A DNA stretch of 64,000 bases from the NCBI GenBank assembly GCA_938017795.1, contig CALIJZ010000006.1, forward strand, positions 1 to 64,000, written 5' to 3'. Of the stretch, positions 46,162-56,537 are shown one piece after another. Positions within the stretch are counted from its first letter, which is position 1, and each line of letters starts with the position of its first letter. Source of the stretch: an uncultured Bacteriovoracaceae bacterium (GTDB lineage Bacteria; Bdellovibrionota; Bacteriovoracia; Bacteriovoracales; Bacteriovoracaceae). Under the pieces are notes generated by a model. The model was not told where the DNA came from. It was given only the letters and a program-made list of their open reading frames with translations, and did no database searches. The position numbers and the translations under genes were made by a program.

Positions 46162-49100
46162 ATGAAAATAGTTTTTTTACTTGCATTTATGCTTGTGTCT
46201 TGTGTTGGGACTTTAGAGGATAATGGAAAAAAAGATGATTCAACTATTAGCTCCCCTAATCAAGATTTTATCTTTAATGGAGCAGAAGAAGGGATCGCAG
46301 TTTCTAATACTCGCCTAGCTGTAAGGTTTTTTCCAGCTCTTGGGGGATCTGGAAATTTTAGGTATCAGCTACTTGATGAAGGTGGAAATATTCTCACAGC
46401 AGATGATGGAAATAATCTAGTTAAAGATTCAGATGGTCTATTGCATTTAACTCATGCGGGATTTGTTTCTGGAACTTCAAATAGAGTTTTAGTAAGAGCT
46501 GTTGATATTGATAGAGATATACCAGATACTAACACTAGTTATGTCACTGTAGCTCTACCGGCTGGAGATTATCCAGAATTTAATGGTATTCAAAGATGTG
46601 AAGCTTTTCCTGGAGCAAACGGTGCGACACAGTTAAATGTTTTTTGGGATCAAGGTAAAATTATTCCTGATGCGTTTTTTGGTTACAGACATAATAGTGT
46701 TGATTCATATAAAGTTTATTATTGTAAAAAATCTCTAGGAACGAGTTGCTTATTTGAAAACACTCCTGATAGAACAGAAGTTAACGTTGTTAACCCGTTT
46801 GATACTCAAATAACAGTTGCTGGATTACTTCCAAATACATCTTACTATTTTAGAACAACTGCTTTATCTGTAGGAGATTTAGGTGCGGGTATAGATCAGT
46901 TCGAAGAAGAAAATATTGAATTTTCTGAATGTCAGACAAAAGTTTCTTCAGGGCCTATTGTCTTTGATGGTATTACTGATGTTGTAATTGCATCTGGAGA
47001 AGATGGAATTAACCAAGCAACTGTTGAGTGGGCTCAAGCTAGTGGAGGGTATTCAGGATACTTAGTATACTATCACCCAGTCATAGACGCGGATTCAATT
47101 TTTAATTATTTAGATCCAAATATGCAAACTGCAACTATTTTAAATCCTCTTGAGAGAAGTCTTGATTTAGTTGGACTAGATTCTTTTACTCATCATGCGT
47201 TTGCAGTCAGAGCTTGTGCCAATTTAGCTGCTGATCCGACTTGTTCATCGGGCGATGACGGAGGAGAAGAAGAAATTAGAGATATGAGACCACCAGTAGC
47301 ATCCTTTAATGGGATACTTGTTGCTACTAACGATGTGGCCAATCCATCAAATGTATTTTTAAATTTTGTGCCAGCTGATACTAGCTTTGGTGGAATTTTT
47401 GATGAATATAGAGTTATTATTAGTGATGGAATAAATGATTATGATATTACTGATTCTAATGCCACTAATACTTTAGGAGATATCTATCCTAGTGCACCAT
47501 CAGATTATTTAGACTTATATCTTGATGGTTTTATAAAATCAAATATTTCTAGTACCGATGCAAAATTAAATGCTTTAAAACCTGGAGTTATTTATCAAGC
47601 AGATGTTCAAGCTTGGGTAAGCAGAACATCACCTCTGCCAATTCAAGGTGGAAATATAACTGTTGCATATGGAACAACTTCAACAGTACCTATTCCAATA
47701 AGTAACGATGATACAACTGCTCCTTTAGCATCTGTTATGACAGTAACTCCAGTAACTGGAACTTTAAAAGAAACAGAAATTTTAAGATTCATGTTAACTT
47801 ATAATGAAACTTTAGTTATCACTGGGACTCCTAGGATAGGAGTTGATATAGGAGGGGTAACTAAGTTTGCGAATTTGGTTTCTAACACTACAAATACTAT
47901 GACCTTTGAGTATATTATTAGCGCAGGCGATAATGATTTAAATGGTATTGAGTATGATACGAGTACAGTTTCACTTAATGGTGGAACGATTGCTGACCTT
48001 TCTGGAAATAATGCAAATTTAAATTTCATTGGTGTTCAGCCTCCGGTTGATTCAATATTTGTAGATACTATTCCACCTAATCCACCAACTGGTATTGTCA
48101 TTACCAATGATTGGATTAGTGCTACAACAGTCGATCAGATGGCGTCATGGACAAACCCTACATCAGACTTTGCTTTTGCTGAAGTTGGTATTGGTTCAAA
48201 TGGAAGTGGTTCGGCTAATACTATTGGATTTACAACTGCGAATGGTACAGCTGATCATACATTTTTTGGTTTAAATACAGCAGGCTTAATTGAATGTAAT
48301 ATTGAATATCAAGTAATGGTGAGAAGTGTTGATGCTGCGGGACTTTCTTCAACAACAGCGGCAAGTCCACAAACATTTAAATTTGATCAAACAGCTCCAA
48401 CAGCAACAACTGTAACTTTAGTTGGAACAACTAGTGATATATTTGAAGCTAACGAAGTAAGCTGGGCCTCAACCACTGATATTTGTGGTCCTATTTCGCA
48501 TTATGAAATTGCCATTGGATATGATGATGACGGAGGTGATGGCTTTGGAAGTGATGACTTAAATAATGTTTTAGATTGGAGTGAAGTTCCAGGTGGTTCT
48601 GGAACAGTTAGTTACCAAGCTCGAAGTGGAGTTGATAGTATTCCTCCTTTTACACTAAATGCTAGTGAAGATTTTTATGTTTCTATTAGAGCTGTTGATC
48701 AAGCAGGTAACCAAGCTGCTCCGGCTAGTTCAGGCGCATTTATAGTTGATATAGCTGGTCCAAGTACACCTACAAATCTTGCAATAACAACAAATTGGGT
48801 AACGGGAACGTTGCCAATAGTCAGTCCACTTGTATCTTGGATTAATCCAGGTGAGCCAGACTTTGATCATATTGATATTGCTCTAGGATCAACTATTGGA
48901 CAGGAAGATATAGCTCCTCTCTTAAATATTGGAACCTTTACAAGCTATTCTTGGCCAAGTTTAAATACAGGAATTGTAGCTTGTAATAGAAATTATCCGA
49001 AAGTAATTGCTTACGATACTGTTGGAAATCCATCTGTAGCAGCAACTGATCCAAATGTTTGGTTTGCTTGGGATGATGTTGCTCCAACTTTTAATGGTGG

Positions 49101-50820
49101 CGATACTATTGATATCGCTGCAGGTGGAGAAGCTTTACCTGGTACTGCTCCTATTGCAAATTGGATCTCAACAACGAGAACGGATAATTGTAATACAATA
49201 GCAAAATATGAAATAGCAATAGGGTTTGACGATGATGGAGGAGATGGATTTGATGCTGGAGATGTAGGTAATTTATTAGATTTTACAGAAGTTCCAGGAG
49301 GAAATGCAGTTACTCAATATCAGATTGTAGATGGAGTTGATGGATTTTCATTAGGATTTGTTGGAAATATTGATTATTTTATTTCTCTAAGAATTGTTGA
49401 TGAAGCAGGAAATACATCAACTGAAATTAATTCAGCTTCGCCATTTTCATTTGTCATACCTCCTGATCAAATTTCAGTTGTTGAACCAGCAGAAATTGGA
49501 GTTAATGAAATTGAGCTAGGTTGGGTTGAACCCAATGATAATGGAACAGCAATAAGTGATTATATTATTGAATATAAAGAAACAAGTAGTGGTACATGGA
49601 TAACTTTTGGAGATCCAATTTCAAATGATACACGGGCAACCGTTACGGGTCTTTTAGAAAATACAGAATATGATTTTAGAATAACGGCTTTTAATGGATC
49701 TTTCTCAGTTCCTTCTCCACAAGTTACTGAAAAGACATTTCCTAATCATCCGTTTTTTAATGGAAGTCAAAATGCAGCTCTTAATTTAGGAGGAGCAACT
49801 GACTCTCAAATTGTCGCATTAGAAAATGGGACCGCTATTGAGGTTAACAGTGCATCTGTTACTACATTAAATAAAGGAGATGTTTACAGGTTAACTACTT
49901 CTCAAAATGATATTATGACATCTACTAAAAATTTCTTTGTAGCTGGAAGGTTAGGGAGTGGAGGTGCAGTCAATAAAGGTAATATTGTTTGGAATGTTGC
50001 AGCTTGGGCCGGAAGAGAGTTTCTTTTCAATGGTGCAAGATATGAGTCACATATTTATACAGTTTTTTCTTTTGAAGATGGCAATACGATAGATGTTTAT
50101 AGAGATGGAACATTAGATTCTACTGTAACAATTAATGAAGATGATTTTCACACTTTTACTTTTCCACTAAATGGTTCTTACCATGTTATTAGTAGTGGGG
50201 TAATAACAGGTTATGTATATTCTTCAGGGGCAGGAGGAACCAATGTTGTAGATTCTTACCCAGTTATGCCTCTATCTAAAGATATTATTGGATATCAGTC
50301 TAGTTCGGGACAATATAATGTTGTTATAGATAATACTCCCTATACAGAGTATCAATCAAATACAAATGTAGGAGGAGAAGCAACAGGAACATTTGGTAAT
50401 GATGACTATACTACTTTGACAGGGGGAGGAAGCCTATATACAGGAGAAGTTTCAAGAGTTATAGGTTTAAATAAAATGACTGCAAGAAGTTATGCTGATA
50501 GCAATGGAGGGAACACGGCGTCTCACATTCCAATGACTAAAATGAGAAAAAATTATGCAATAAATTCAGATATTGATTATATTGCATTTGGATCTGATAA
50601 ACCTGCTGTTATTACTTATAGAGAACCTGGTGGTTCAGATCAAACCCTTACATTGACTAGAACTGGAGATAATCCTCTTGCTCCTTATAAAGGTAGATTA
50701 ACAAATCTTGCAGAAGGAACATACTTTGAATCTCCTGATAGATACGGTGCTTGGTATCAGCCTTCTGATGATATTGGAAGTTCTGACCAAGATGAGACTG
50801 TAATGTTTGGTTATGATTAA
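46162..50820 (+). CDS. Giant lipoprotein with fibronectin type III-like and Ig-like repeats
   Basis: 1552 residues. The signal ends in MLVSC, so lipidation is expected there. The body holds several fibronectin type III-like modules (for example LLPNTSYYFRTTAL and LLENTEYDFRITAF) and an Ig-like module around residues 520-640 (GTPRIGVDIGG, then NGIEYDTSTVSLNGGTIADL). Two long repeats contain YEIAIG, DDDGGDGF and EVPGG near residues 785 and 1015; the Asp/Gly runs may bind calcium. The last 380 residues form a separate domain resembling IgGFc-binding-type repeats by style. Likely a cell-surface adhesion protein. A second giant lipoprotein follows after 15 bases. Confidence 0.75.
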   Translation: MKIVFLLAFMLVSCVGTLEDNGKKDDSTISSPNQDFIFNGAEEGIAVSNTRLAVRFFPALGGSGNFRYQLLDEGGNILTADDGNNLVKDSDGLLHLTHAGFVSGTSNRVLVRAVDIDRDIPDTNTSYVTVALPAGDYPEFNGIQRCEAFPGANGATQLNVFWDQGKIIPDAFFGYRHNSVDSYKVYYCKKSLGTSCLFENTPDRTEVNVVNPFDTQITVAGLLPNTSYYFRTTALSVGDLGAGIDQFEEENIEFSECQTKVSSGPIVFDGITDVVIASGEDGINQATVEWAQASGGYSGYLVYYHPVIDADSIFNYLDPNMQTATILNPLERSLDLVGLDSFTHHAFAVRACANLAADPTCSSGDDGGEEEIRDMRPPVASFNGILVATNDVANPSNVFLNFVPADTSFGGIFDEYRVIISDGINDYDITDSNATNTLGDIYPSAPSDYLDLYLDGFIKSNISSTDAKLNALKPGVIYQADVQAWVSRTSPLPIQGGNITVAYGTTSTVPIPISNDDTTAPLASVMTVTPVTGTLKETEILRFMLTYNETLVITGTPRIGVDIGGVTKFANLVSNTTNTMTFEYIISAGDNDLNGIEYDTSTVSLNGGTIADLSGNNANLNFIGVQPPVDSIFVDTIPPNPPTGIVITNDWISATTVDQMASWTNPTSDFAFAEVGIGSNGSGSANTIGFTTANGTADHTFFGLNTAGLIECNIEYQVMVRSVDAAGLSSTTAASPQTFKFDQTAPTATTVTLVGTTSDIFEANEVSWASTTDICGPISHYEIAIGYDDDGGDGFGSDDLNNVLDWSEVPGGSGTVSYQARSGVDSIPPFTLNASEDFYVSIRAVDQAGNQAAPASSGAFIVDIAGPSTPTNLAITTNWVTGTLPIVSPLVSWINPGEPDFDHIDIALGSTIGQEDIAPLLNIGTFTSYSWPSLNTGIVACNRNYPKVIAYDTVGNPSVAATDPNVWFAWDDVAPTFNGGDTIDIAAGGEALPGTAPIANWISTTRTDNCNTIAKYEIAIGFDDDGGDGFDAGDVGNLLDFTEVPGGNAVTQYQIVDGVDGFSLGFVGNIDYFISLRIVDEAGNTSTEINSASPFSFVIPPDQISVVEPAEIGVNEIELGWVEPNDNGTAISDYIIEYKETSSGTWITFGDPISNDTRATVTGLLENTEYDFRITAFNGSFSVPSPQVTEKTFPNHPFFNGSQNAALNLGGATDSQIVALENGTAIEVNSASVTTLNKGDVYRLTTSQNDIMTSTKNFFVAGRLGSGGAVNKGNIVWNVAAWAGREFLFNGARYESHIYTVFSFEDGNTIDVYRDGTLDSTVTINEDDFHTFTFPLNGSYHVISSGVITGYVYSSGAGGTNVVDSYPVMPLSKDIIGYQSSSGQYNVVIDNTPYTEYQSNTNVGGEATGTFGNDDYTTLTGGGSLYTGEVSRVIGLNKMTARSYADSNGGNTASHIPMTKMRKNYAINSDIDYIAFGSDKPAVITYREPGGSDQTLTLTRTGDNPLAPYKGRLTNLAEGTYFESPDRYGAWYQPSDDIGSSDQDETVMFGYD

Positions 50821-50835
50821 TTTTTAAAGGAAAGA

Positions 50836-53800
50836 ATGAACGTTGTACGTCTGTTGTTGTTCTTTTTGTTTGCCTTATTCGTTTCATGTAACGGACAAGT
50901 TGACGACGAAGAAAACGAAAAAAATTTTTTAGTTGATCCTAATGACTTAGGTAAGATTACATTTGTTAATGGAGACTTGAATTTTGGACCGGTCCCAATA
51001 GGAACCGTTCATGAAAGATATATTCTTGTTAAAAACACTGGTAAATTAGCAATCAGTGAATTTGAAAGTTTTTATGATGATGCAGAGTTTAGTTTAATCT
51101 TTCGATATTCTGGTCAAACGGCAGAATTCCCTGGAGAAAATGGTACTTGTACAGATAGATTAGAAGTTAACCAAACATGTCTTCTTTCAATCTCTTATCT
51201 TCCGACAAGCTCAACAGAGCACGATGTTGAATTCAAACTTAAATATAAAGATGGCCTTGGGACTTCTGAATCAACGACTAGGATTAAATCTCTTTCTGGA
51301 ACGAATGGAAAGATTGATGTTCAACCAGATATTGTAAACTTTGGTGATATTGATTTCAATGATACTAAATCATTAAATGTGAAAATAAAAAACACAGGAG
51401 AATTAGATCTTAGAATTATAAACATTATCCTAGATCAAGGAACTGATACTCTTTTTGATATTGATTTTAATGATCCTTTAACAACTTGTTCCTCTACTGA
51501 CCAAATTCTTGGAGGCAATGATACATGTAACCTTGTTGTAAACGTAGATACTAATGCAGTCACAGTTTATGATGATTATTTCCATTTTTTTGAAATAAAT
51601 TTCTTGGAAAACCCAACAACAACAAACTCTTCTACACTAAGAACGGATGTAAGAGCAGGAGTCTATTCTCTTGAAGGAGTATTAGAAGCAACTCCAATAC
51701 TAAAGTATCAAAACTTGATTAGTGGATCATCGAAAAATTTAAGCTTTCAATTAAGAAATGTTGGACATAATGCTGCTGTTATTAAAACAGTGAATTCTCC
51801 AGCTATTGGTGATCTGAATTTTACAATTGATACAACTGATTGTACGAATTTATCAAATGAAATATTTGCTGGACCAGGTGAAGTTATTATTCCGCCAAAT
51901 GTAATTTGTATTCTAAATGCAACGATGAGTCCAATCGTAACAATGCCATCTCAAGCATTTACTTATCCTAATTTAAATTTAAGTTATGACAATTTGAAAA
52001 CTGGGATAGTTAATACTCCTGATATTATATTAGAAGGTAATATAATTAAATCTGGATTTATTGAAACATTTGATGCTCTAGATATAAGTGCTAACTCATG
52101 GGCCGTACCTACCACAATTATTTCAAATGACTCTAGAATTAGTGAAAGTGCTAGTTTTAAAATTAAGCATTTTGGAGATACTCCTGTAACTATTGAAACA
52201 TTTAGTCTTTCAGGTCAAGGAAGTGAATATCTATCAGTTTCAGAAAGTTGCAATCAAGTATTAAATGTTGGTGATGAGTGTACATTTAATATTACCTTGG
52301 CACCAACGCTAACAGTTTATAATAATCTTTTGAGTACGTTAATAAATTCAAATTTAAAAATTCATTATACTGATGAATCAATTGATGTTGATAATAGTTT
52401 CATTCAAAGAGAGATAGATTTTTCAATTTCTGGTAATCTTGATTTAAAAAGTGAGTTAGTTTTTGAAGAGTTTGATGCTGGTGCAAGTAGATCTGGAGAG
52501 TCCGTTGCAAATAGTGCATTATTAGAGAATATTTACATCAGGAATATCGGAGGGATATCTGAGAGTACTTTCTCTTTACAGATTAGCAATACTACAAACT
52601 ACAGTATTGTAAATACTACGACAGTTGATACTGATGGTGTTTCCAATTGTCTTCAATTGATTGCAACGTCAACGGCATTAAACCCACAAGATCAATGTTT
52701 TTTTGAAGTAAGAGGCCTCTCTGCAGTTAATGGAAACTTTACAACTAATTTAAATATTATATTTGGAGCTACTTCGGAAGTCTCAGATGTCTATGCATTA
52801 GATGTTGAATTTGTTGATATTGCAAAAATTGGAGCAGTTGACTCAGCAGCTGCAGATAAGGTTACATATTTTACATATATAGCAGATTATCCTGGAGTTG
52901 GTTCTTCAACTAGTACTGCAGATGGATCTGTTACACGTAAGTATTCAACGGGATCGAGTGTAGCAACTTCTCAAATTACTTTAAATTCAATTTCTACTAA
53001 CTTTGACCTTGCTGTTGTGGATGGAGGGTTAGGTACAATTGGAAGTCAAGAAACAGTTTCTTATAATTTAGGAAACTCTGGTGAATTTCCTCTTGGTATC
53101 AATAGTGTGAGCATTACAAGCGGTAGTGCTGTATACAAAACTACTTCTGGATGTAGGTCTGGAGCTAATATTTCTTCAGGATCTGATTGTCTATTATCAG
53201 TAGATGTTAGCTATTTAAGTTCTGCACTTGAAAGTTCAGAAGTAGAGATAAAATATACTTTAGGAGATAAACTAAGCCCTGATGATACTAGTTTTATTGA
53301 ATATACTTCTTATGTGAAAGTTTATTATAAAGGTTATGACCCTGCTACCGTTGCAAATCTTAATCCTTATGAGGGAGTAGTTGGAATCAGTGATTTAGAA
53401 CTTGAAGTTACTGTAGGACCAGATAATACAACTTCAAAGAATTTTAAAATTCAAAATGACGGTGCTCAAAGTGCGACAGATATTCATTATGCACTTTTAC
53501 TAAATGGCAGCATTCTGACTTTAACAGGTGGCTCTGGAGATGAACTAGCTTTTCCAGATCATGTTGCTGGAGCAGCTCCTATAGATGAGTATCTAATTAA
53601 TAATTCAGGTACATGTACCAATGCGGCAGGTAATGATATGAATGTCTCCGGAGATTGTATTTTTGGAGTTGATTTTAACCCTTCATCTCTAGGAATTACT
53701 AACTACGAAATTCAAATGAGATATTTTAATGGAGCCACTTATACCTCTGAAGTCTTCGGATTAAAAACAACTGGTCTTAGTCCAGCAAGGCTAGATGTAG

Positions 53801-55536
53801 GAGAGGTTCTTGGGAATTTCCCTTTTTATGAATATGACTTTGAAGGCCAAGTAATTGATCAAACTTATACACAAGAAATTAGTTTAACAAATACTGGCGA
53901 AACAGATGCAACAAATTTTACACATGAGCTAGCTGGTGGTTCCTTTGCTTTTGAAGATAATTCTACTTCTGCTCCTACATGTGGAGTAACGATTGCAGCA
54001 GGAACTACTTGTTATTTAAACTTAGTTTTTAACCCTGTATTTGCAAACATAGGAGTAAATGAAAATAAGAATTTTATTGCTACTTATGAAACAGGAGCCA
54101 TCTCAGGAACAATGTTAACTGAACAAATAGAAATAAATGTAAAAGGCTTAACAGAAAACATTAGATCTAAACACTATGGATGGGACGAAGTATATTCAAT
54201 GGGTTATAATGAAATTTATGCCGATGAATTAAATGGAGCAGGAGGAAGTTATCTTCCTGAGGACCTTGGATATATTAGTTTTACTTGGTTTTCTATGGAT
54301 GATGTTGATGGAGACGCTGATAGATATTTCATATATAAATCAGATGAAGATGATATTGATATCTATAATGACTCCCCTTATGATGTAGTTGTTAGAGATG
54401 GAAGCACAACTTATACATATGAAGACAAAAACGTAGTAAACACACCACTGAAAGTTTTTTATTATAAAGTGGTACCAGAAAAAAATGGTGCAATTTCTGC
54501 TATAGTATTAGCTGATTACCCTGTAGCCAATCTACGGATAGTTATTCCAAATAAGTTTGAATCTTTAGTTCATAAATATATGATGAACCGAGATATTTGT
54601 AAGTCTATGGATATAACAGACACTACTTTACCAAGCTTTGATCCTGATTCTAATGGTTGCGAGTATTTAGATGATAATGGTGCACCGATGATGGTAAATC
54701 ACAATTATGACTTCGCTGTAGATATGTTTGAAACATCTGGCATTTATCAAGCAACAACTACTGTTATTAATGCTACTCAAGGAGTCCCTATAGAGATGGA
54801 TTTTGATAACTCTCTACTTCATTGTGAATCAAAAAGTGTAACATATTCTTCATCTGAATCATTATTTTCTTCGGCTTTTGAAAAGTCTTTACCAAATAGG
54901 TTAGAACACTCAATTTATGGTGCAATGGAAAATGGAGAATTTTATGATTCTACATTATGTGGATATGATGAAGTAGATCCTCTAACTGGGAATCAATTAG
55001 ATTGTCAGTCAAAGTTTTTAATCGAACAAGCCGTAGGAGGGTTAAAAGAATGGACAACATCGCAAGTCTCAGGCTTTGGTAGAGGTGAGTCAACAACATA
55101 TACTTCATTCACTGATAGTTTGATTAATAATATTAATTACACTAAGCACTTTCAGTCAGTGCAGGGGATCAATACAAAAAATCTTTTAGATCCAATCGCA
55201 CTAGATAATACATGTTTAAATCTTGTAACGGGAATAGTAGAGCGTGAAGGTCCGCTAGGTTGTGTTGGTGATCACTATGCTACGTTTACTGATGACCCTG
55301 GAACGGCCGGAGCTAAAGTTATAGATATTTCTACTGAAGCAGCAAATACTAGATTTATGCTTTGGCATTTTAACTCTGACTTATCTGGTCAGAATATAAC
55401 TGTTAATGCTCAAGCTGGTGGTGGAGAAAGTGTGGGTGAAGCTCCACAAGATAATTCCTCTCTTTATACAACAGAGTTTGTTCCAAGTATTAGTCCTCGA
55501 GGTGGTGCAAGGTGCATAACTAGAGTTGGATATTAA
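50836..55536 (+). CDS. Giant lipoprotein with ASH/Hydin-type repeats
   Basis: 1566 residues with a lipoprotein signal ending in LFVSC. Up to about residue 1120 it is made of repeats of the ASPM-SPD2-Hydin/choice-of-anchor style: a strand ending in VNFGDIDF or similar, then KNTGE, then a cysteine-containing end with C...L.V. About eight such units are visible. The C-terminal 430 residues form a distinct domain with several cysteines and no match I can name. AAAGGA precedes the ATG. Cotranscription with the preceding giant lipoprotein gene is likely, so both may act together on the surface. Confidence 0.75.
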   Translation: MNVVRLLLFFLFALFVSCNGQVDDEENEKNFLVDPNDLGKITFVNGDLNFGPVPIGTVHERYILVKNTGKLAISEFESFYDDAEFSLIFRYSGQTAEFPGENGTCTDRLEVNQTCLLSISYLPTSSTEHDVEFKLKYKDGLGTSESTTRIKSLSGTNGKIDVQPDIVNFGDIDFNDTKSLNVKIKNTGELDLRIINIILDQGTDTLFDIDFNDPLTTCSSTDQILGGNDTCNLVVNVDTNAVTVYDDYFHFFEINFLENPTTTNSSTLRTDVRAGVYSLEGVLEATPILKYQNLISGSSKNLSFQLRNVGHNAAVIKTVNSPAIGDLNFTIDTTDCTNLSNEIFAGPGEVIIPPNVICILNATMSPIVTMPSQAFTYPNLNLSYDNLKTGIVNTPDIILEGNIIKSGFIETFDALDISANSWAVPTTIISNDSRISESASFKIKHFGDTPVTIETFSLSGQGSEYLSVSESCNQVLNVGDECTFNITLAPTLTVYNNLLSTLINSNLKIHYTDESIDVDNSFIQREIDFSISGNLDLKSELVFEEFDAGASRSGESVANSALLENIYIRNIGGISESTFSLQISNTTNYSIVNTTTVDTDGVSNCLQLIATSTALNPQDQCFFEVRGLSAVNGNFTTNLNIIFGATSEVSDVYALDVEFVDIAKIGAVDSAAADKVTYFTYIADYPGVGSSTSTADGSVTRKYSTGSSVATSQITLNSISTNFDLAVVDGGLGTIGSQETVSYNLGNSGEFPLGINSVSITSGSAVYKTTSGCRSGANISSGSDCLLSVDVSYLSSALESSEVEIKYTLGDKLSPDDTSFIEYTSYVKVYYKGYDPATVANLNPYEGVVGISDLELEVTVGPDNTTSKNFKIQNDGAQSATDIHYALLLNGSILTLTGGSGDELAFPDHVAGAAPIDEYLINNSGTCTNAAGNDMNVSGDCIFGVDFNPSSLGITNYEIQMRYFNGATYTSEVFGLKTTGLSPARLDVGEVLGNFPFYEYDFEGQVIDQTYTQEISLTNTGETDATNFTHELAGGSFAFEDNSTSAPTCGVTIAAGTTCYLNLVFNPVFANIGVNENKNFIATYETGAISGTMLTEQIEINVKGLTENIRSKHYGWDEVYSMGYNEIYADELNGAGGSYLPEDLGYISFTWFSMDDVDGDADRYFIYKSDEDDIDIYNDSPYDVVVRDGSTTYTYEDKNVVNTPLKVFYYKVVPEKNGAISAIVLADYPVANLRIVIPNKFESLVHKYMMNRDICKSMDITDTTLPSFDPDSNGCEYLDDNGAPMMVNHNYDFAVDMFETSGIYQATTTVINATQGVPIEMDFDNSLLHCESKSVTYSSSESLFSSAFEKSLPNRLEHSIYGAMENGEFYDSTLCGYDEVDPLTGNQLDCQSKFLIEQAVGGLKEWTTSQVSGFGRGESTTYTSFTDSLINNINYTKHFQSVQGINTKNLLDPIALDNTCLNLVTGIVEREGPLGCVGDHYATFTDDPGTAGAKVIDISTEAANTRFMLWHFNSDLSGQNITVNAQAGGGESVGEAPQDNSSLYTTEFVPSISPRGGARCITRVGY

Positions 55537-55670
55537 ATTTCTTATTAAATTATTTTAAGTAAAAAATTTTCAATAATTGAGATTATTTTTATTTAAAATA
55601 ATGACCACTAAAATCAAGTATCATAAAAAAATTGTTTATTTAGGAAGTAATGACCCAGTACAAAAAATGC

Positions 55671-55699
55671 GTGGCATAAATTCGATTAATAATTATACT
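55671..55699 (+). promoter_or_regulatory. Candidate sigma-70 promoter of the motor operon
   Basis: GTGGCA (55671-55676), a 17-bp spacer, then TATACT (55694-55699). AAGGAG at 55718-55723 and the GTG start at 55729 follow. The preceding giant lipoprotein gene ends at 55536, so this promoter would separate the motor genes from it. Confidence 0.35.
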
Positions 55700-55728
55700 A
55701 TATAAAACAGTTAATCTAAGGAGTAGTA

Positions 55729-56523
55729 GTGAATATATGGGCAGTGTTGGTGTTTCTATCATCAATTGGGTATGTGTATTATAGTTTTTTATTAACATCT
55801 AAAAATCAACCTTCGATATATGTGGATACCAATAGTTTATTCATTGTTGTTGTTGGTACAATCATTGCTATTGCATTAAGCGTTGATATTAGAAGATTAT
55901 TTAAATTGTTCATGGTTTTTATAAGAAGGTTTTTCTTTGGTAAGAACTATGAGTTTAGAAATTTAATAATGGAATTAATGACTTTGACTGAATCTTATAG
56001 AAAAGGTGAGAGCCTAAGTGGTCTTATCCCTGGTATTACTGATGAGTTTTTACAAGAATCTGTTCAAACAATTGATGATGGAATTGTTGAAGGTGAAGAT
56101 CTAGTTGAGCTTCTTGAGAGTAGAAATGAAAATCAACTTTTAAATAATGAAAAGGAAGCAAATCTTTTTCAAACAATGTCAAAGTTTCCACCTGCTTTTG
56201 GGATGATCGGGACTACAATGGGTATGGTTGCATTACTAGCAAACTTAGGTAAACAAGGTGATGCGATGAAAATGATTGGTCCAATGATGGCCGTTGCCTT
56301 AATTACAACTCTATATGGTGCAATAATGGCCAACTTGATATTGCTCCCAATCGCTGAAAACCTTAAAGGTGATTCAGAAGAGATTTATGAAAAAAATGTA
56401 ATTGTTATTGAAGGTGTAAAATTGTTATTAAAGAAAACAAACCCAGTTGTTGTTGCTGAAAAAATGAACTCATTCCTTCCAAAATCTAAAAGACTAGATT
56501 GGAAAGAAGTTATTAACTCTTAA
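55729..56523 (+). CDS. motA: MotA-type proton-channel subunit
   Basis: 264 residues from a GTG start with AAGGAG five bases upstream. It has four membrane helices, two near the N-terminus and two near the C-terminus, with a cytoplasmic loop between (residues about 65-150). FPPAFGMIGTTMGMVALLAN and the ALITTLYGAIMANLILLPIA helix are the MotA/PomA signatures. With MotB it forms an ion-driven stator. Bdellovibrionota commonly have several motAB pairs, so this need not be the flagellar one. motB follows after 14 bases. Confidence 0.88.
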   Translation: MNIWAVLVFLSSIGYVYYSFLLTSKNQPSIYVDTNSLFIVVVGTIIAIALSVDIRRLFKLFMVFIRRFFFGKNYEFRNLIMELMTLTESYRKGESLSGLIPGITDEFLQESVQTIDDGIVEGEDLVELLESRNENQLLNNEKEANLFQTMSKFPPAFGMIGTTMGMVALLANLGKQGDAMKMIGPMMAVALITTLYGAIMANLILLPIAENLKGDSEEIYEKNVIVIEGVKLLLKKTNPVVVAEKMNSFLPKSKRLDWKEVINS

Positions 56524-56537
56524 TTAAGAAGAAATAA

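Noticed and set aside
55582-55602. Terminator after the second giant lipoprotein
   Set aside because: The hairpin ATTATTTT/AAAATAAT has only A-T pairs and no U-run after it, so it is too weak to call.
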